64,000 nt of DNA from Klenkia marina (GTDB lineage Bacteria > Actinomycetota > Actinomycetes > Mycobacteriales > Geodermatophilaceae). A program made the position numbers and the translations under genes. The DNA is taken from contig NZ_FMUH01000001.1 of NCBI RefSeq assembly GCF_900101025.1, forward strand, positions 682,001-746,000. Reading direction: 5' to 3'. The notes beneath the pieces were generated by a model. The model saw only the letters and a program-made list of their open reading frames with translations, had not been told where the DNA came from and did not search any database. Position 1 is the stretch's first letter; every line of letters begins with the position of its first letter. Below are positions 9,499 through 19,383 of the stretch, one piece after another.

Positions 9499-12400
9499 GT
9501 GGGCTGGCAGAACCCACCCATCCCGTGGTCGGAGCTCGAGCGCCGGCTCTCCGACCGCCACCGCCCCGGCTCCCCCACCCAGGGCGACGGCGGCGACAGC
9601 CCGGCCTGGTCGCGCAAGCGGCAGCCCTACACGCCGCCGCCGGTCGAGACCCCGCAGCCGGTGCTGCCCGGCGTCCCCTACGCCGAGCTGCACTGCCACA
9701 CCAACTTCAGCTTCCTCGACGGTGCCAGCCACCCCGAGGAGCTCGTCACCGAGGCCGCGCGGCTGGGTCTGCACGCGCTGGCGGTCACCGACCACGACGG
9801 GTTCTACGGGGTGGTCCGCGCCGCCGAGGCCGCGAAGGCCCACGACCTGCCCACCGTGGTGGGCGCCGAGCTGTCGCTGGGGCTGCCCGGGCCGCAGAAC
9901 GGCGTCGCCGACCCCGAGGGCAGCCACCTGCTGGTGCTGGCCCGCGGCACCGCGGGCTACCACCGGCTCTCGGCCGAGATCACCCGGGCGCAGCTGCGCG
10001 GGGCCGAGAAGGGCCGGCCGGTCTACGACCTCGAGGAGCTCGCCGCCGCGTCCGGCGGCGACTGGCTGGTGCTCACCGGCTGCCGCAAGGGCACCGTGCG
10101 CGCGGCGCTGGCCTCCGGCGGCCCGGACGCCGCGGCCGCCGAGCTCGACCGGCTGACCGCGCTGTTCGGCCGCGACCACGTGGTGGCCGAGCTGTTCGAC
10201 CACGGGCACCCCACCGACAGCCGGGCCAACGACGCCGTCGCCGGGCTGGCCGCGGCGGCCGGGCTGCCGGTGGTGGCCACGGGCAACGTGCACGTCGCCA
10301 CCCCGGCCGGACGACGGCTGGCCACCGCGCTCGCCGCCGTCCGGGCCCGGCGCGACCTCACCGGCATCGACGGCTGGCTGCCGGCCACGGGCGCGGCGCA
10401 CCTGCGCTCCGGTGCCGAGATGGCGGCCCGGTTCGCCCGCTACCCCGGGGCCGTCGCACGGTCGGTGCACCTGGCCGACCAGCTGACCTTCCCGCTCGAG
10501 CTGGCCCGGCCCCGGCTGCCGCGCACCGAGATCCCCGCGGGGCACACCCCGATCAGCTGGCTGCGCGAGCTGGTGCTGCGCGGTGCCGAGAAGCGGTTCG
10601 GGCCCTCGGGCGGCTGGCGGGTCGACGAGCGCGAGTACACCGACCGGGTGCACCGCGAGCTCGACGTCATCGGGGAGAAGGACTTCCCCGGCTACTTCCT
10701 CATCGTGCACGACCTGGTCGCCTTCGCCCGGGGCGAGGGCATCCTCTGCCAGGGCCGGGGGTCGGCGGCCAACTCGCTGGTCTGCTACCTGCTCGACATC
10801 ACCGCGGTCGACCCGGTGCGCTTCGGGCTGCCCTTCGAGCGGTTCCTGGCGACCACCCGCGAGGAGGAACCCGACATCGACGTCGACTTCGACGCCGACC
10901 GGCGGGAGGAGGTCATCCAGTACGTCTACGGGAAGTACGGACGCCGCAACGCCGCCCAGGTCGCCAACGTCATCACCTACCGGCCCAAGCTGGCGGTGCG
11001 CGACGTCGCCAAGGCGCTGGGGCACAGCACCGGGCAGCAGGACGCCTGGTCCAAGCAGGTCGAGGCGTGGGGGTCGGTGGCCACCGCGGCCGACCACGAC
11101 ATCCCCGACGCCGTGGTCGACCTGGCCGGCGAGCTGCTGGGGTTCCCGCGGCACCTGGGCATCCACTCCGGCGGCATGGTGCTCACCGACCGGCCGGTGG
11201 GCGAGGTCTGCCCGATCGAGCACGCCCGCAAGGAGCAGCGCACCGTGCTGCAGTGGGACAAGGACGACTGCGCCGCCATGGGCCTGGTCAAGTTCGACCT
11301 GCTGGGCCTGGGCATGCTGGCCGCCCTGCAGCACTGCTTCGACATCGTGGCCGAGCACACCGGCGAGCGCTGGACGCTGGACTCGATGCCCAAGGAGGAA
11401 CCGGGCGTCTACGACATGCTCTGCCGGGCCGACTCGATCGGGGTCTTCCAGGTCGAGAGCCGGGCGCAGATGGGCACCCTCCCCCGGCTGCGACCGCGGC
11501 AGTTCTACCACCTGGTCATCGAGATCGCGCTGATCCGGCCCGGGCCCATCCAGGGCGGGGCGGTGCACCCCTACATCCGCCGCAAGCTGGGCCAGGAGAA
11601 GGTCACCTACCCGCACCCGCTGCTGGAGCCGGTGCTCGAGCGCACCCTCGGCGTCCCGCTGTTCCAGGAGCAGCTCATGCAGATCGCCCAGGCCGTCGGC
11701 GGGTGCAGCGGGGACGACGCCGACCTGCTACGCCGGGCGATGGGTTCCAAGCGCGGGCTGGAGAAGATCGGCCGGCTCAAGGACACCCTGTTCGCCGGCA
11801 TGGCGGCCCACGGCATCACCGGCGGCCTGGCCGAGGACATCTACGCCAAGATCGAGGCGTTCGCGAACTTCGGGTTCGCCGAGAGCCACTCGATCAGCTT
11901 TGGGCTGCTGGTCTACAGCTCCAGCTGGCTGAAGCTGCACTACCCGGCGGCGTTCCTGGCCGCCCTGCTGCGCGCCCAGCCGATGGGCTTCTGGTCCCCG
12001 CAGACGCTGGTCGCCGACGCCCGCCGGCACGGGGTCGAGGTGCGCACCCCCGACATCCTGCGGTCCGGGGTGCACGCCGACCTCGAGCGGTCCGGCGAGG
12101 ACCCCCGCCCGACCGGCGACCCGGCCTGCCGCAGCCTCGAGCAACCACCCAGCGGCGAGTTCGACCCCGACGCGCCCTTCGACACCGCCGACCACCGGCT
12201 CGACGAGGGCTTCGTCGTCCGGCTGGGGCTGGCCGGGGTGCGCACGATCGGGCCGGACGTCGCCGAGCGCATCGTGGCCGCCCGGGACGCCGACGGCCCG
12301 TTCACCTCGATGGCCGACCTCGTGCTGCGGGTCGGGCTGACCACCGCCCAGCTCGAGGCCCTGGCCACCGCCGGCGCGTTCGACCCGCTGGGCATCTCCC

Positions 12401-12912
12401 GACGGCAGGCGCTGTGGGAGGCCGGCCGGGCCGCCCGCGAGAGCGCCGACCTGCTGGCCGGGACCGCCGGGTCCGAACCGCCGCCGATGCTGCCGGGCAT
12501 GAGCGACCCCGAGCTCACCATGGCCGACCTGTGGGCCACCGCCATCTCCACCGACAGCCATCCGGTGCAGCACGTGCGGGCCGAGCTCGACGCCACCGGG
12601 GTGCTGTCGGCGACCGCGCTGGGCCGCGCCGAGCCGGGCAGCCGGGTGCGGGTGGGCGGGGTGGTCACCCACCGGCAACGCCCGGCGACGGCGGGGGGCA
12701 CCACGTTCCTGAACCTGGAGGACGAGACCGGGCTGGTGAACGTGATCGTGTCGGCCGGGGTCTGGGCCCGGCACCGCCGGGTGGCCCGGGAGGCCTCGGC
12801 GCTGGTGGTGCGCGGGCGGGTCGAGCGCAACGCCGGCGTGGTCAACCTGGTCGCCGAGAGCCTCGACCAGCTGGCCATCACCGCCCGCACCACCTCCCGC
12901 GACTTCCGCTGA
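9499..12912 (+). CDS. dnaE2: Error-prone DNA polymerase III alpha-like DnaE2
   Basis: C-family polymerase of 1137 residues, shorter than replicative DnaE1 (about 1180), as usual for DnaE2. Order: PHP domain from ELHCHTNFSFLDGASHPEEL, palm with PDIDVDFD giving Asp459 and Asp461, third acid Asp600 in LVKFDLLGLGML, helix-hairpin-helix (GVRTIGPDVAERIV), and a C-terminal OB fold (VRVGGVVTHRQRP). Low-fidelity synthesis across lesions under SOS control. GTG start 14 bases after imuB, with AAGGAG at 9484-9489. Its stop lies 12 bases from the convergent mrpG. Confidence 0.95.
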   Translation: MGWQNPPIPWSELERRLSDRHRPGSPTQGDGGDSPAWSRKRQPYTPPPVETPQPVLPGVPYAELHCHTNFSFLDGASHPEELVTEAARLGLHALAVTDHDGFYGVVRAAEAAKAHDLPTVVGAELSLGLPGPQNGVADPEGSHLLVLARGTAGYHRLSAEITRAQLRGAEKGRPVYDLEELAAASGGDWLVLTGCRKGTVRAALASGGPDAAAAELDRLTALFGRDHVVAELFDHGHPTDSRANDAVAGLAAAAGLPVVATGNVHVATPAGRRLATALAAVRARRDLTGIDGWLPATGAAHLRSGAEMAARFARYPGAVARSVHLADQLTFPLELARPRLPRTEIPAGHTPISWLRELVLRGAEKRFGPSGGWRVDEREYTDRVHRELDVIGEKDFPGYFLIVHDLVAFARGEGILCQGRGSAANSLVCYLLDITAVDPVRFGLPFERFLATTREEEPDIDVDFDADRREEVIQYVYGKYGRRNAAQVANVITYRPKLAVRDVAKALGHSTGQQDAWSKQVEAWGSVATAADHDIPDAVVDLAGELLGFPRHLGIHSGGMVLTDRPVGEVCPIEHARKEQRTVLQWDKDDCAAMGLVKFDLLGLGMLAALQHCFDIVAEHTGERWTLDSMPKEEPGVYDMLCRADSIGVFQVESRAQMGTLPRLRPRQFYHLVIEIALIRPGPIQGGAVHPYIRRKLGQEKVTYPHPLLEPVLERTLGVPLFQEQLMQIAQAVGGCSGDDADLLRRAMGSKRGLEKIGRLKDTLFAGMAAHGITGGLAEDIYAKIEAFANFGFAESHSISFGLLVYSSSWLKLHYPAAFLAALLRAQPMGFWSPQTLVADARRHGVEVRTPDILRSGVHADLERSGEDPRPTGDPACRSLEQPPSGEFDPDAPFDTADHRLDEGFVVRLGLAGVRTIGPDVAERIVAARDADGPFTSMADLVLRVGLTTAQLEALATAGAFDPLGISRRQALWEAGRAARESADLLAGTAGSEPPPMLPGMSDPELTMADLWATAISTDSHPVQHVRAELDATGVLSATALGRAEPGSRVRVGGVVTHRQRPATAGGTTFLNLEDETGLVNVIVSAGVWARHRRVAREASALVVRGRVERNAGVVNLVAESLDQLAITARTTSRDFR

Positions 12913-12924
12913 GGCAGGCGCAGG

Positions 12925-13347
12925 TCAGCGGGTGGGACGGGCCTCGGGGCCGTCGGCGGGCTCGTCCGCATCGGGGTCGCCCTCGGGGTGCACCGGGTGC
13001 GGACGGGCCGGCAGCGTGTCGCCGGTGGTGCCCAGCTCGTCGACCACGAGCAGGTCGCGGCGCACGTGCCGGCGCCGGTAGGCGATGCGGCTGACCATGT
13101 GCGCGCTGACCGGGGCGGTGAGCAGCTGGAAGACCGCGACCAGCACCAGCATCCACACGATGGGCTGGCCGGTGAGCCGGATGACCGCGCCGGTCATCAC
13201 CAGCAGCACGCCCAGCACCTGCGGCTTGGTGGCGGCGTGCATGCGGTTGAGCACGTCGGGGAAGCGCACCAGGCCGAGCCCGGCGGTCAGGCAGAGGAAG
13301 CAGCCGAGCACCAGGCAGATCGAGGCGACGACGTCGGCGGCGCTCAC
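12925..13347 (-). CDS. mrpG: Mrp antiporter subunit G, second operon
   Basis: 140 residues with three helices and GLVRFPDVLNRMHAATKPQVLG, the MnhG signature. A hydrophilic tail of some 50 residues rich in Asp, Glu and Pro follows. Last gene of the minus-strand Mrp operon. GTG start at 13347 overlaps the mrpF stop (13344) by four bases. Confidence 0.9.
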   Translation of the reverse strand: MSAADVVASICLVLGCFLCLTAGLGLVRFPDVLNRMHAATKPQVLGVLLVMTGAVIRLTGQPIVWMLVLVAVFQLLTAPVSAHMVSRIAYRRRHVRRDLLVVDELGTTGDTLPARPHPVHPEGDPDADEPADGPEARPTR

Positions 13348-13676
13348 GGGGCCTCCTCCCGACCCTGCCTGGTCGACCCGCCGACCACGGGCTCCTCGTC
13401 CGGGCCGGGCTCGGTGGCCACCAGCATGCCGCCGATGTACCGGGCCACCGAGACCGAGCCGACGAAGGCGAGCAGGGCGACCACCAGCAGGACGGGCTCC
13501 AGCGAGATGTCGCGGTACACCGCGCAGTAGACGGCGATGCCGCAGGCGATGGTGACCAGCAGGGCGTCGGTGGACACCACCCGGTCCAGCAGCGAGGGGC
13601 CGATGGCCAACCGGGCCAGGATCAGCACGGCGCCGGCGCCCAGCAATGCGAAGCAGACGATCGCGACCACGGTCAT
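13344..13676 (-). CDS. mrpF: Mrp antiporter subunit F, second operon
   Basis: 110 residues: three helices and the family motif GPSLLDRVVSTDALLV, then a charged C-terminal tail longer than in the first MrpF (89 residues). The ATG at 13676 overlaps the mrpE stop (ATGA) and is chosen over upstream continuations of the frame, which read as Arg-rich shadow of mrpE. Confidence 0.9.
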   Translation of the reverse strand: MTVVAIVCFALLGAGAVLILARLAIGPSLLDRVVSTDALLVTIACGIAVYCAVYRDISLEPVLLVVALLAFVGSVSVARYIGGMLVATEPGPDEEPVVGGSTRQGREEAP

Positions 13677-14254
13677 CGCTGGCTCATCCTCTCGGTGCCG
13701 TCGATCTCGGGGGTCACGGTGCCGGGTGCGTCCAGCCGCGCGATGTCCTCGGCGGAGCCGAAGGCGCGCACGACGCGGTCCTCCATGCCCAGCACGTCGG
13801 CCCGCAGCCGCTCGACGTGGGCCGCGTCGCGCACCTGCACCAGGTGGACCGCCATGGTCGAGTGCTCGCGGTCCAGGTCGAGCACCAGCGACCCGGGCAC
13901 CAGCGAGAGGGCCTCGGCGATGACGGTGAGCAGCAGGTCGGAGTCGGTGCGCAGCTGCACGGTGATGATCGCCGAGCGGTGGGTGCCGGGCCGGAACGCC
14001 AGCCACGACACCTCGACGCTGGACACCACAAGGTCGGCCAGGAACCGGCCCACGAACCGGACCGCGGCCACCGGCCGGAACGCCGCGACCGTCTCGACGG
14101 TGGGCAGCGGCAGCAGCGTCGTGATGACCAGCGCGATCACGACGCCGCTGAGCAGGTTGGCCCAGGAGAACGTGCCCCAGAGCAGGTTCCAGACCAGCAC
14201 CAGCCAGACCAGCAGGAAGCCCTGCTGGCGCAGCCGGGAGACCCGGGCGGTCAC
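13673..14254 (-). CDS. mrpE: Mrp antiporter subunit E, second operon
   Basis: 193-residue MNHE protein. Two or three N-terminal helices (LVWLVLVWNLLWGTFSWANLL and following) precede the conserved domain with FRPGTHRSAIITVQLRTDSD and SLVPGSLVLDLD. This is the full-length type, unlike the 111-residue MrpE at 3213-3548. GTG start overlaps the mrpD stop as GTGA. Confidence 0.9.
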   Translation of the reverse strand: MTARVSRLRQQGFLLVWLVLVWNLLWGTFSWANLLSGVVIALVITTLLPLPTVETVAAFRPVAAVRFVGRFLADLVVSSVEVSWLAFRPGTHRSAIITVQLRTDSDLLLTVIAEALSLVPGSLVLDLDREHSTMAVHLVQVRDAAHVERLRADVLGMEDRVVRAFGSAEDIARLDAPGTVTPEIDGTERMSQR

Positions 14255-15831
14255 GGGATCGCCCCTTCGCCGAAGACGGACTCGATGTAGGGCGATCGGT
14301 CGAGCAGGTCGGTGGCGGCGCGGTCGGCGACCCCGTAGAGCACGCCGCCGAAGACGGTGATGGCCAGCGTCACCGCGACGAACCCGGCGGTGGCGGCCAC
14401 CATCGTGCGCGGCAGCCGGGCGGCCTGCAGCTCCTCGGTGGTGGTCGACGTGCCGGGCGCCGGGCGGATCGCCTCGACGTCCTCGTCGGCGGTGTCCACC
14501 GCACGGGGCCGCCAGAACGCACGGCCCCACACGCGGGCGATGGCGACCAGGGTGAGCAGGCTGGTGAGCACGGCCCCGCCGACCAGCACGTAGGGGCCCA
14601 CCCCGCCCATGGCCACCCCGGCCTCGATGAGGCCCAGCTTGCCGATGAAGCCCGACAGCGGCGGGATGCCGGCCAGGTTCATCGCCGGGACGAAGAACAG
14701 GATCGCCAGCAGCGGCGAGGCCTTGGCCAACCCGCCCAGCTTCTCGGTGTTCGTCGTCCCGCCGCGGCGCTCGACCAGGCCGGTGGCCAGGAACAGGGTG
14801 GTCTGGATGGCGATGTGGTGGACCACGTAGAAGATCGCGCCGGCGAAGCCGGCCGTCGTCCCCAGGGCGACGCCGAACACCATGTAGCCGATGTGGCTGA
14901 CCAGGGTGAACGAGAGCATGCGCTTGACGTCGGTCTGCGCGACCGCGCCCAGGATGCCGATCACCATGGTGGCCAGCGCTGCCCACAGCAGGACGTCGTC
15001 GAGCGCGCCGTCGGGGAACAGCAGCGTGTTGGTGCGGATGATCGCGTAGACGCCGACCTTGGTGAGCAGCCCGGCGAACACCGCGGTGACCGGGGCCGGC
15101 GCGGTCGGGTAGCTGTCGGGCAGCCACGCCGACAGCGGGAACACCGCGGCCTTGATGCCGAAGGCGACCAGCAGCATGGACTGCAGCAGCAGCTGCGTGC
15201 CGTCGGGCAGGTCACCGAGCCGGACGGCGAGCTGGGCCATGTTGACGGTGCCGGTGGCGGCGTAGACCAGCCCGATCGCGGCCAGGAAGACCAGCGAGCT
15301 CATCAGGCTGACCACCACGTAGGTGATGCCCGCCCGGATGCGGCCGGCCGTGCCGCCGAGGGTCAGCAGCACGTAGCTGGCCGCCAGCAGCACCTCGAAG
15401 CCGACGTAGAGGTTGAACAGGTCACCGGCCAGGAAGGCGTTGCTCACGCCGGCCACCAGGACCAGGTAGGTCGGGTGGAAGATCGACAGCGGGGTGTCGG
15501 TCTCCTCGCCGTCGGCCAGACCCTGCCCGACGGCGAACACCAGCACGCCCAGGGTGACGGTGTTGGCCACCACGAGCATGAGCGCACTGAGCCGGTCGAC
15601 GACCAGCACGATGCCCAGCGGCACCGGCCACCCGCCCACCGACACCGACGTCGCGCCCTGGTCGTCGGCGAGCACGAGCAGCGCCACCGAGACGGCGAGC
15701 ACCCCGCTGAGGACGACGATGCTCACGGTGCGCTGCAGCTGGGGGTGCCGGCCGACCAGCAGCGCGGCGGCCGCGCCCAGCAGCGGCAGCAGCACCGGCA
15801 GCGGGGTGAGCACCCGGATCAGGTCGTCCAT
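14251..15831 (-). CDS. mrpD: Mrp antiporter subunit D, second operon
   Basis: 526-residue NuoM/N-like antiporter module. Typical segments are DLFNLYVGFEVLLAASYVLLTLGG, GIKAAVFPLSAWLPDSYPTAPAPVTAVFAGLLTK (with the conserved Lys) and LVSHIGYMVFG. About 14 helices; a hydrophilic loop rich in Asp and Thr near residue 440 is specific to this copy. ATG start at 15831 forms an ATGA overlap with mrpC. Confidence 0.93.
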   Translation of the reverse strand: MDDLIRVLTPLPVLLPLLGAAAALLVGRHPQLQRTVSIVVLSGVLAVSVALLVLADDQGATSVSVGGWPVPLGIVLVVDRLSALMLVVANTVTLGVLVFAVGQGLADGEETDTPLSIFHPTYLVLVAGVSNAFLAGDLFNLYVGFEVLLAASYVLLTLGGTAGRIRAGITYVVVSLMSSLVFLAAIGLVYAATGTVNMAQLAVRLGDLPDGTQLLLQSMLLVAFGIKAAVFPLSAWLPDSYPTAPAPVTAVFAGLLTKVGVYAIIRTNTLLFPDGALDDVLLWAALATMVIGILGAVAQTDVKRMLSFTLVSHIGYMVFGVALGTTAGFAGAIFYVVHHIAIQTTLFLATGLVERRGGTTNTEKLGGLAKASPLLAILFFVPAMNLAGIPPLSGFIGKLGLIEAGVAMGGVGPYVLVGGAVLTSLLTLVAIARVWGRAFWRPRAVDTADEDVEAIRPAPGTSTTTEELQAARLPRTMVAATAGFVAVTLAITVFGGVLYGVADRAATDLLDRSPYIESVFGEGAIP

Positions 15832-16427
15832 CAGTGCTCCTCCTCCCGGTCGACGGGGCGGCCGCCCGCGGGGGTGCGGTCGGGGGTGCCGGCGGCGCGG
15901 GCCTCGGCGGACTCGTTCTCGGCCGCCTCCTCCCGGGCCAGCGCCAGGGCGACGTCGTCCGAGGGCGGGGTGACCTCACCGTGCAGGGGGTCGCGCTCGA
16001 CGGTGAACCCGTCGCCGGGCCCGCGGTCGGCGGGGTCCATCGCCTCGGGGTCCATGTCGTCGGCGTCGATCTCCTCGCGGGTGGCCACGCGGAGGTCCTC
16101 GGCGTCGTCCTGCACGACCTCGTCGCGCACCAGCCGCCACGACCGGTAGATCATCGCCAGCACGAACGCCGAGATGCCGAACGTGATGACGATGGCGGTG
16201 AGCACCAGCGCCTGCGGCAGCGGGTCGTTGATCAGCGAGGTGTCCGACACGGGCAGGATCGGCGCCAGCCCGGCCACCCCGCCGGCCGACAGCAGCAGCA
16301 CGTTGGTGGCGTTGCCCAGCAGCAGGAAGCCCAGCAGCACGCGGGTGAGGCTGCGGTCCAGCAGCAGGTAGACGCCGGCGGCGTAGAGCCCGGCGACGAT
16401 GACCGGCAGCACCACGGTGGGGGTCAT
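15831..16427 (-). CDS. mrpC: Mrp antiporter subunit C with long acidic tail, second operon
   Basis: NuoK-like subunit of 198 residues. The first ~110 residues are a normal MrpC (LLLDRSLTRVLLGFLLLGNA, then INDPLPQALVLTAIVITFG). The remaining ~85 residues are a hydrophilic extension dense in Asp and Glu, absent from the first MrpC (106 residues). ATG start at 16427 overlaps the mrpA stop (16424). Confidence 0.92.
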   Translation of the reverse strand: MTPTVVLPVIVAGLYAAGVYLLLDRSLTRVLLGFLLLGNATNVLLLSAGGVAGLAPILPVSDTSLINDPLPQALVLTAIVITFGISAFVLAMIYRSWRLVRDEVVQDDAEDLRVATREEIDADDMDPEAMDPADRGPGDGFTVERDPLHGEVTPPSDDVALALAREEAAENESAEARAAGTPDRTPAGGRPVDREEEH

Positions 16428-19315
16428 CGGGTCGCCTCCGCGGTGCCTGCGCCGTCGCGGGCGTCGTCGTCGCCGTCCTCGTCGTCGGCGTCGATCTGCG
16501 CGCCGAGGCTGCGCAGGACGTCGAGCACGAGCCCGATGACGATCAGGTAGACGCCCATGTCGAAGAACAGCGAGGTGACCAGCTTGACGTCGCCGAGCAC
16601 CGGGAGGGTGGCCTGCAGGATCGTGGTCTGCAGGGCGTCGACGCCCAGCACCAGCCCGGCGACGCCCGTGCCCCCGGCCAGCAGGAGACCCCCGCCGAGC
16701 AGCTTGCCGGGGTCGACCGGGGCGGCCTCGCCGAGTTCGTAGCGTCCGCCGGCCAGGTAGCGCAGCACGAGGGCGAGCCCGGCCACCAGGCCGCCGGCGA
16801 ACCCGCCGCCGGGCACGTTGTGCCCGCTGAACAGCAGGTACACGCTGAGGACGACGATGGTGTGGAAGAGCACCCGGGTGATCACCTCGAGGATGACCGA
16901 GCGCCGCCGCGGGTCCAGGGTGGCGCTGGCGGCCAGCCAGCGGTCGCGGGGGGCGCGCCGGGCAGCCGAGCGCGCGACGCCCCCGGCCCGGGCTACCGCA
17001 CCCGTGCGCTCGCGCAGGAACACGAGGCTGGCGACGCCGGTGGCGACGACGACGAGCAGCGAGACCTCGAGCATGGTGTCCCAGGCGCGGATGTCGACCA
17101 GGGTGACGTTGACGATGTTCTCCCCGCCGCCGAACTCGTAGGCCTGCTCGGGGTAGTCGACCGACACCGGCGTCGCGGTGCGCGCACCGAGCGCCACGAC
17201 GCCGACGCCGCCCATGAGCAGCCCGACGGCGACCGCGATGAGCCCGCGCGCGGTGCGCTCCTTGGCGCGGTGCCGGTCGGAGATGTCCTTGGGCAGCTTG
17301 CGCAGCACGAGCACGAAGGTGACCAGCGTGAGCGTCTCGACCAGGAACTGGGTGAGCGCCAGGTCGGGCGCGCCCTGCAGGGCGAACAGGACGCCGACGC
17401 CGTACCCGGTCACCCCGACCACCAGGACGGCCGACAGCCGCTGCCGGATGCGGATGGCCAACGCTGCGGCGCCCAGGACGACGACGCCGACGAGCGCCTG
17501 CACGGGGGTGTCCCAGAGCCGCACGTCCTCGGGCCAGGGGGCGCTGAAGACCAGGGCGGAGCCCGGCAGCAGAACCAGCACGACCAGGATCACGCCCAGG
17601 TAGGTGGGCAGCGATCCGCGCTGGGTGGTGCGGGTGGCCGTCTGGGCCACGCGGTCCAGGCCGCGCATGGTGTGCCAGTAGCCCTCGTCGGCGGAGGGGT
17701 CGACGGCCAGCCGGCGCTGCAGCCGGGCGACCAGGTCGCGGGCGGCGAACAGCGCCAGGCCGCCGCCGAGGGTGACCAGCGAGAGCAGCAGGGCCGGTTG
17801 CCAGCCATGCCACAGCGCGATCTTCTCGGCCTCCTCGGCCACCAGCGGGAGCGTGTCGGCGTAGGGGGCCACCAGCGGATCGAGCAGGCCGGAGAACGGC
17901 CCGGCCAGCAGGCCGAGGACGGCGAGCACGGCGGGGGCGGCCAGGAACGCCGGGCCCGGGCGGTGCAGGTGGGCCGGCGACGGGCGGTCGGCGGCGCACC
18001 GGCGCAGCGACCCCCCGGTGCCGAAGGCCCCCCACAGGAACCGGGCGGTGTAGGCGACGGTGAGCACCGACCCGAGCACCAGGCCCAGCAGGGTGAGCAT
18101 CGCCCAGGTGCGGCCCTCGAGCCCGCCGTCGAGCAGGGCGGTGAACGCGGCCTCCTTGCCGACGAACCCCAGCAGCGGAGGCAACCCGGCCATCGAGGCA
18201 CCGGCCAGGGTGGCGATGACCGCCAGCACGGGGACCCGGCGGCCCAGACCGTTGACCTCGCGCAGGTCGCGGGTGCCGCAGGCGTGGTCGACGATGCCGA
18301 CGACGAGGAACAGCGTGGACTTGAACAGCCCGTGGGCCAGCAGCATCACGATGCCGGCCGCAGCGGCCTCGCGGCTGCCGATGCCGACCAGCACCATCAG
18401 GAAGCCCAGCTGGCTGACCGTGCCGAAGGCCAGCAGGAGCTTGAGGTCGTACTGCCGCAGCGCGCGGTACCCGCCGAGCAGCATGGTGGCCACGCCCAGC
18501 CCGATGAGCACCGGCCGCCAGCCCGGGGTGTCGGCGAAGCCGGGGGCCAGCCGGGCGACCAGGTAGATGCCGGCCTTCACCATCGCCGCGGCGTGCAGGT
18601 ACGCGCTGGTGGGGGTCGGCGCCTCCATGGCCGCGGGCAGCCAGAAGTGGAAGGGCACCATGGCCGACTTCGTGACCGCACCGGCCAGCACCAGCAGGAC
18701 GCCGACGGTGACCTGCGCCCCGCTGCCGGGGTTCGCGACGACCTCGCTGAGCAGGTAGCTGCCGCTGGCCTGGCCGATCATCACGAGCCCGACCAGCATG
18801 GCCAGCCCGCCGGCGGTGGTGACCACCAGCGCCTGCTGGGCGGCGCGGCGGCCGGCGACCTTGGCGCCGCTGCCGCCGATCAGCAGGAAGGAGAAGACGG
18901 TGGTGAGCTCCCAGAACACGTAGAGCAGGAGCATGTCGTCGGCGACGACGAGACCGAGCATCGAGCCGGCGAAGGCCATGAGCACGCCGGCGAACCGACC
19001 CAGGCCCTCGTCGCCGGGCTCGAAGTAGCGGGCGCAGTAGACGAACACCAGGGCACCGACACCGGTGACCAACGCGGCGATGGTCAGCGCGAGCGCGTCG
19101 AGGCGCAGGGTGACGTCGAGGTCGAGGGCGGGGATCCACGTGGTGCGCTCGTCGACCGTGCCGCCGTCGAGCACGGTGCTCAGCTGGGCGCCGAGCCAGA
19201 CGAACCCGGCGGCGGGCACCAGCGCCAGCGCGTAGTAGGCCGACCGCCCCCACCAGCGCACCAGCAGCGGCGCCAGGCAGGCTGCCGCCAGGTGTGCGAG
19301 GAGCAGCAGGCCCAC
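16424..19315 (-). CDS. mrpA: Mrp antiporter subunit A fused to B, second operon
   Basis: 963 residues. N-terminal NuoL-like antiporter (DDMLLLYVFWELTTVFSFLLIG; AVTKSAMVPFHFWLPAAMEAPTPTSAYLHAAAMVKAGIYL; LLAFGTVSQLGFLMVL), then MbhD/MbhE-type helices, then an MnhB domain with FSGHNVPGGGFAGGLVAGLALVLRYL. The GTG at 19315 is preceded by GGAGA and begins directly before the first helix; a start at 19420 would overlap the divergent regulatory gene and add a non-conserved charged stretch, so I reject it. First gene of a six-gene operon joined by 4-nt overlaps. Confidence 0.93.
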   Translation of the reverse strand: MGLLLLAHLAAACLAPLLVRWWGRSAYYALALVPAAGFVWLGAQLSTVLDGGTVDERTTWIPALDLDVTLRLDALALTIAALVTGVGALVFVYCARYFEPGDEGLGRFAGVLMAFAGSMLGLVVADDMLLLYVFWELTTVFSFLLIGGSGAKVAGRRAAQQALVVTTAGGLAMLVGLVMIGQASGSYLLSEVVANPGSGAQVTVGVLLVLAGAVTKSAMVPFHFWLPAAMEAPTPTSAYLHAAAMVKAGIYLVARLAPGFADTPGWRPVLIGLGVATMLLGGYRALRQYDLKLLLAFGTVSQLGFLMVLVGIGSREAAAAGIVMLLAHGLFKSTLFLVVGIVDHACGTRDLREVNGLGRRVPVLAVIATLAGASMAGLPPLLGFVGKEAAFTALLDGGLEGRTWAMLTLLGLVLGSVLTVAYTARFLWGAFGTGGSLRRCAADRPSPAHLHRPGPAFLAAPAVLAVLGLLAGPFSGLLDPLVAPYADTLPLVAEEAEKIALWHGWQPALLLSLVTLGGGLALFAARDLVARLQRRLAVDPSADEGYWHTMRGLDRVAQTATRTTQRGSLPTYLGVILVVLVLLPGSALVFSAPWPEDVRLWDTPVQALVGVVVLGAAALAIRIRQRLSAVLVVGVTGYGVGVLFALQGAPDLALTQFLVETLTLVTFVLVLRKLPKDISDRHRAKERTARGLIAVAVGLLMGGVGVVALGARTATPVSVDYPEQAYEFGGGENIVNVTLVDIRAWDTMLEVSLLVVVATGVASLVFLRERTGAVARAGGVARSAARRAPRDRWLAASATLDPRRRSVILEVITRVLFHTIVVLSVYLLFSGHNVPGGGFAGGLVAGLALVLRYLAGGRYELGEAAPVDPGKLLGGGLLLAGGTGVAGLVLGVDALQTTILQATLPVLGDVKLVTSLFFDMGVYLIVIGLVLDVLRSLGAQIDADDEDGDDDARDGAGTAEATR

Positions 19316-19371
19316 AGGTCTCCATCGGGGTCGGGGACGCCCATCGGCGTGCGCGTTCGTTTCGTTCGATT

Positions 19372-19383
19372 TACAGTCTGCCC
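19372..19383 (+). promoter_or_regulatory. Putative -10 element of a leaderless promoter
   Basis: TACAGT (19372-19377) sits exactly at -12 to -7 relative to the GTG at 19384, so the mRNA probably starts at the start codon. Just upstream, GTTCG recurs (19355-19369), a possible operator in the short divergent region shared with mrpA. Confidence 0.5.
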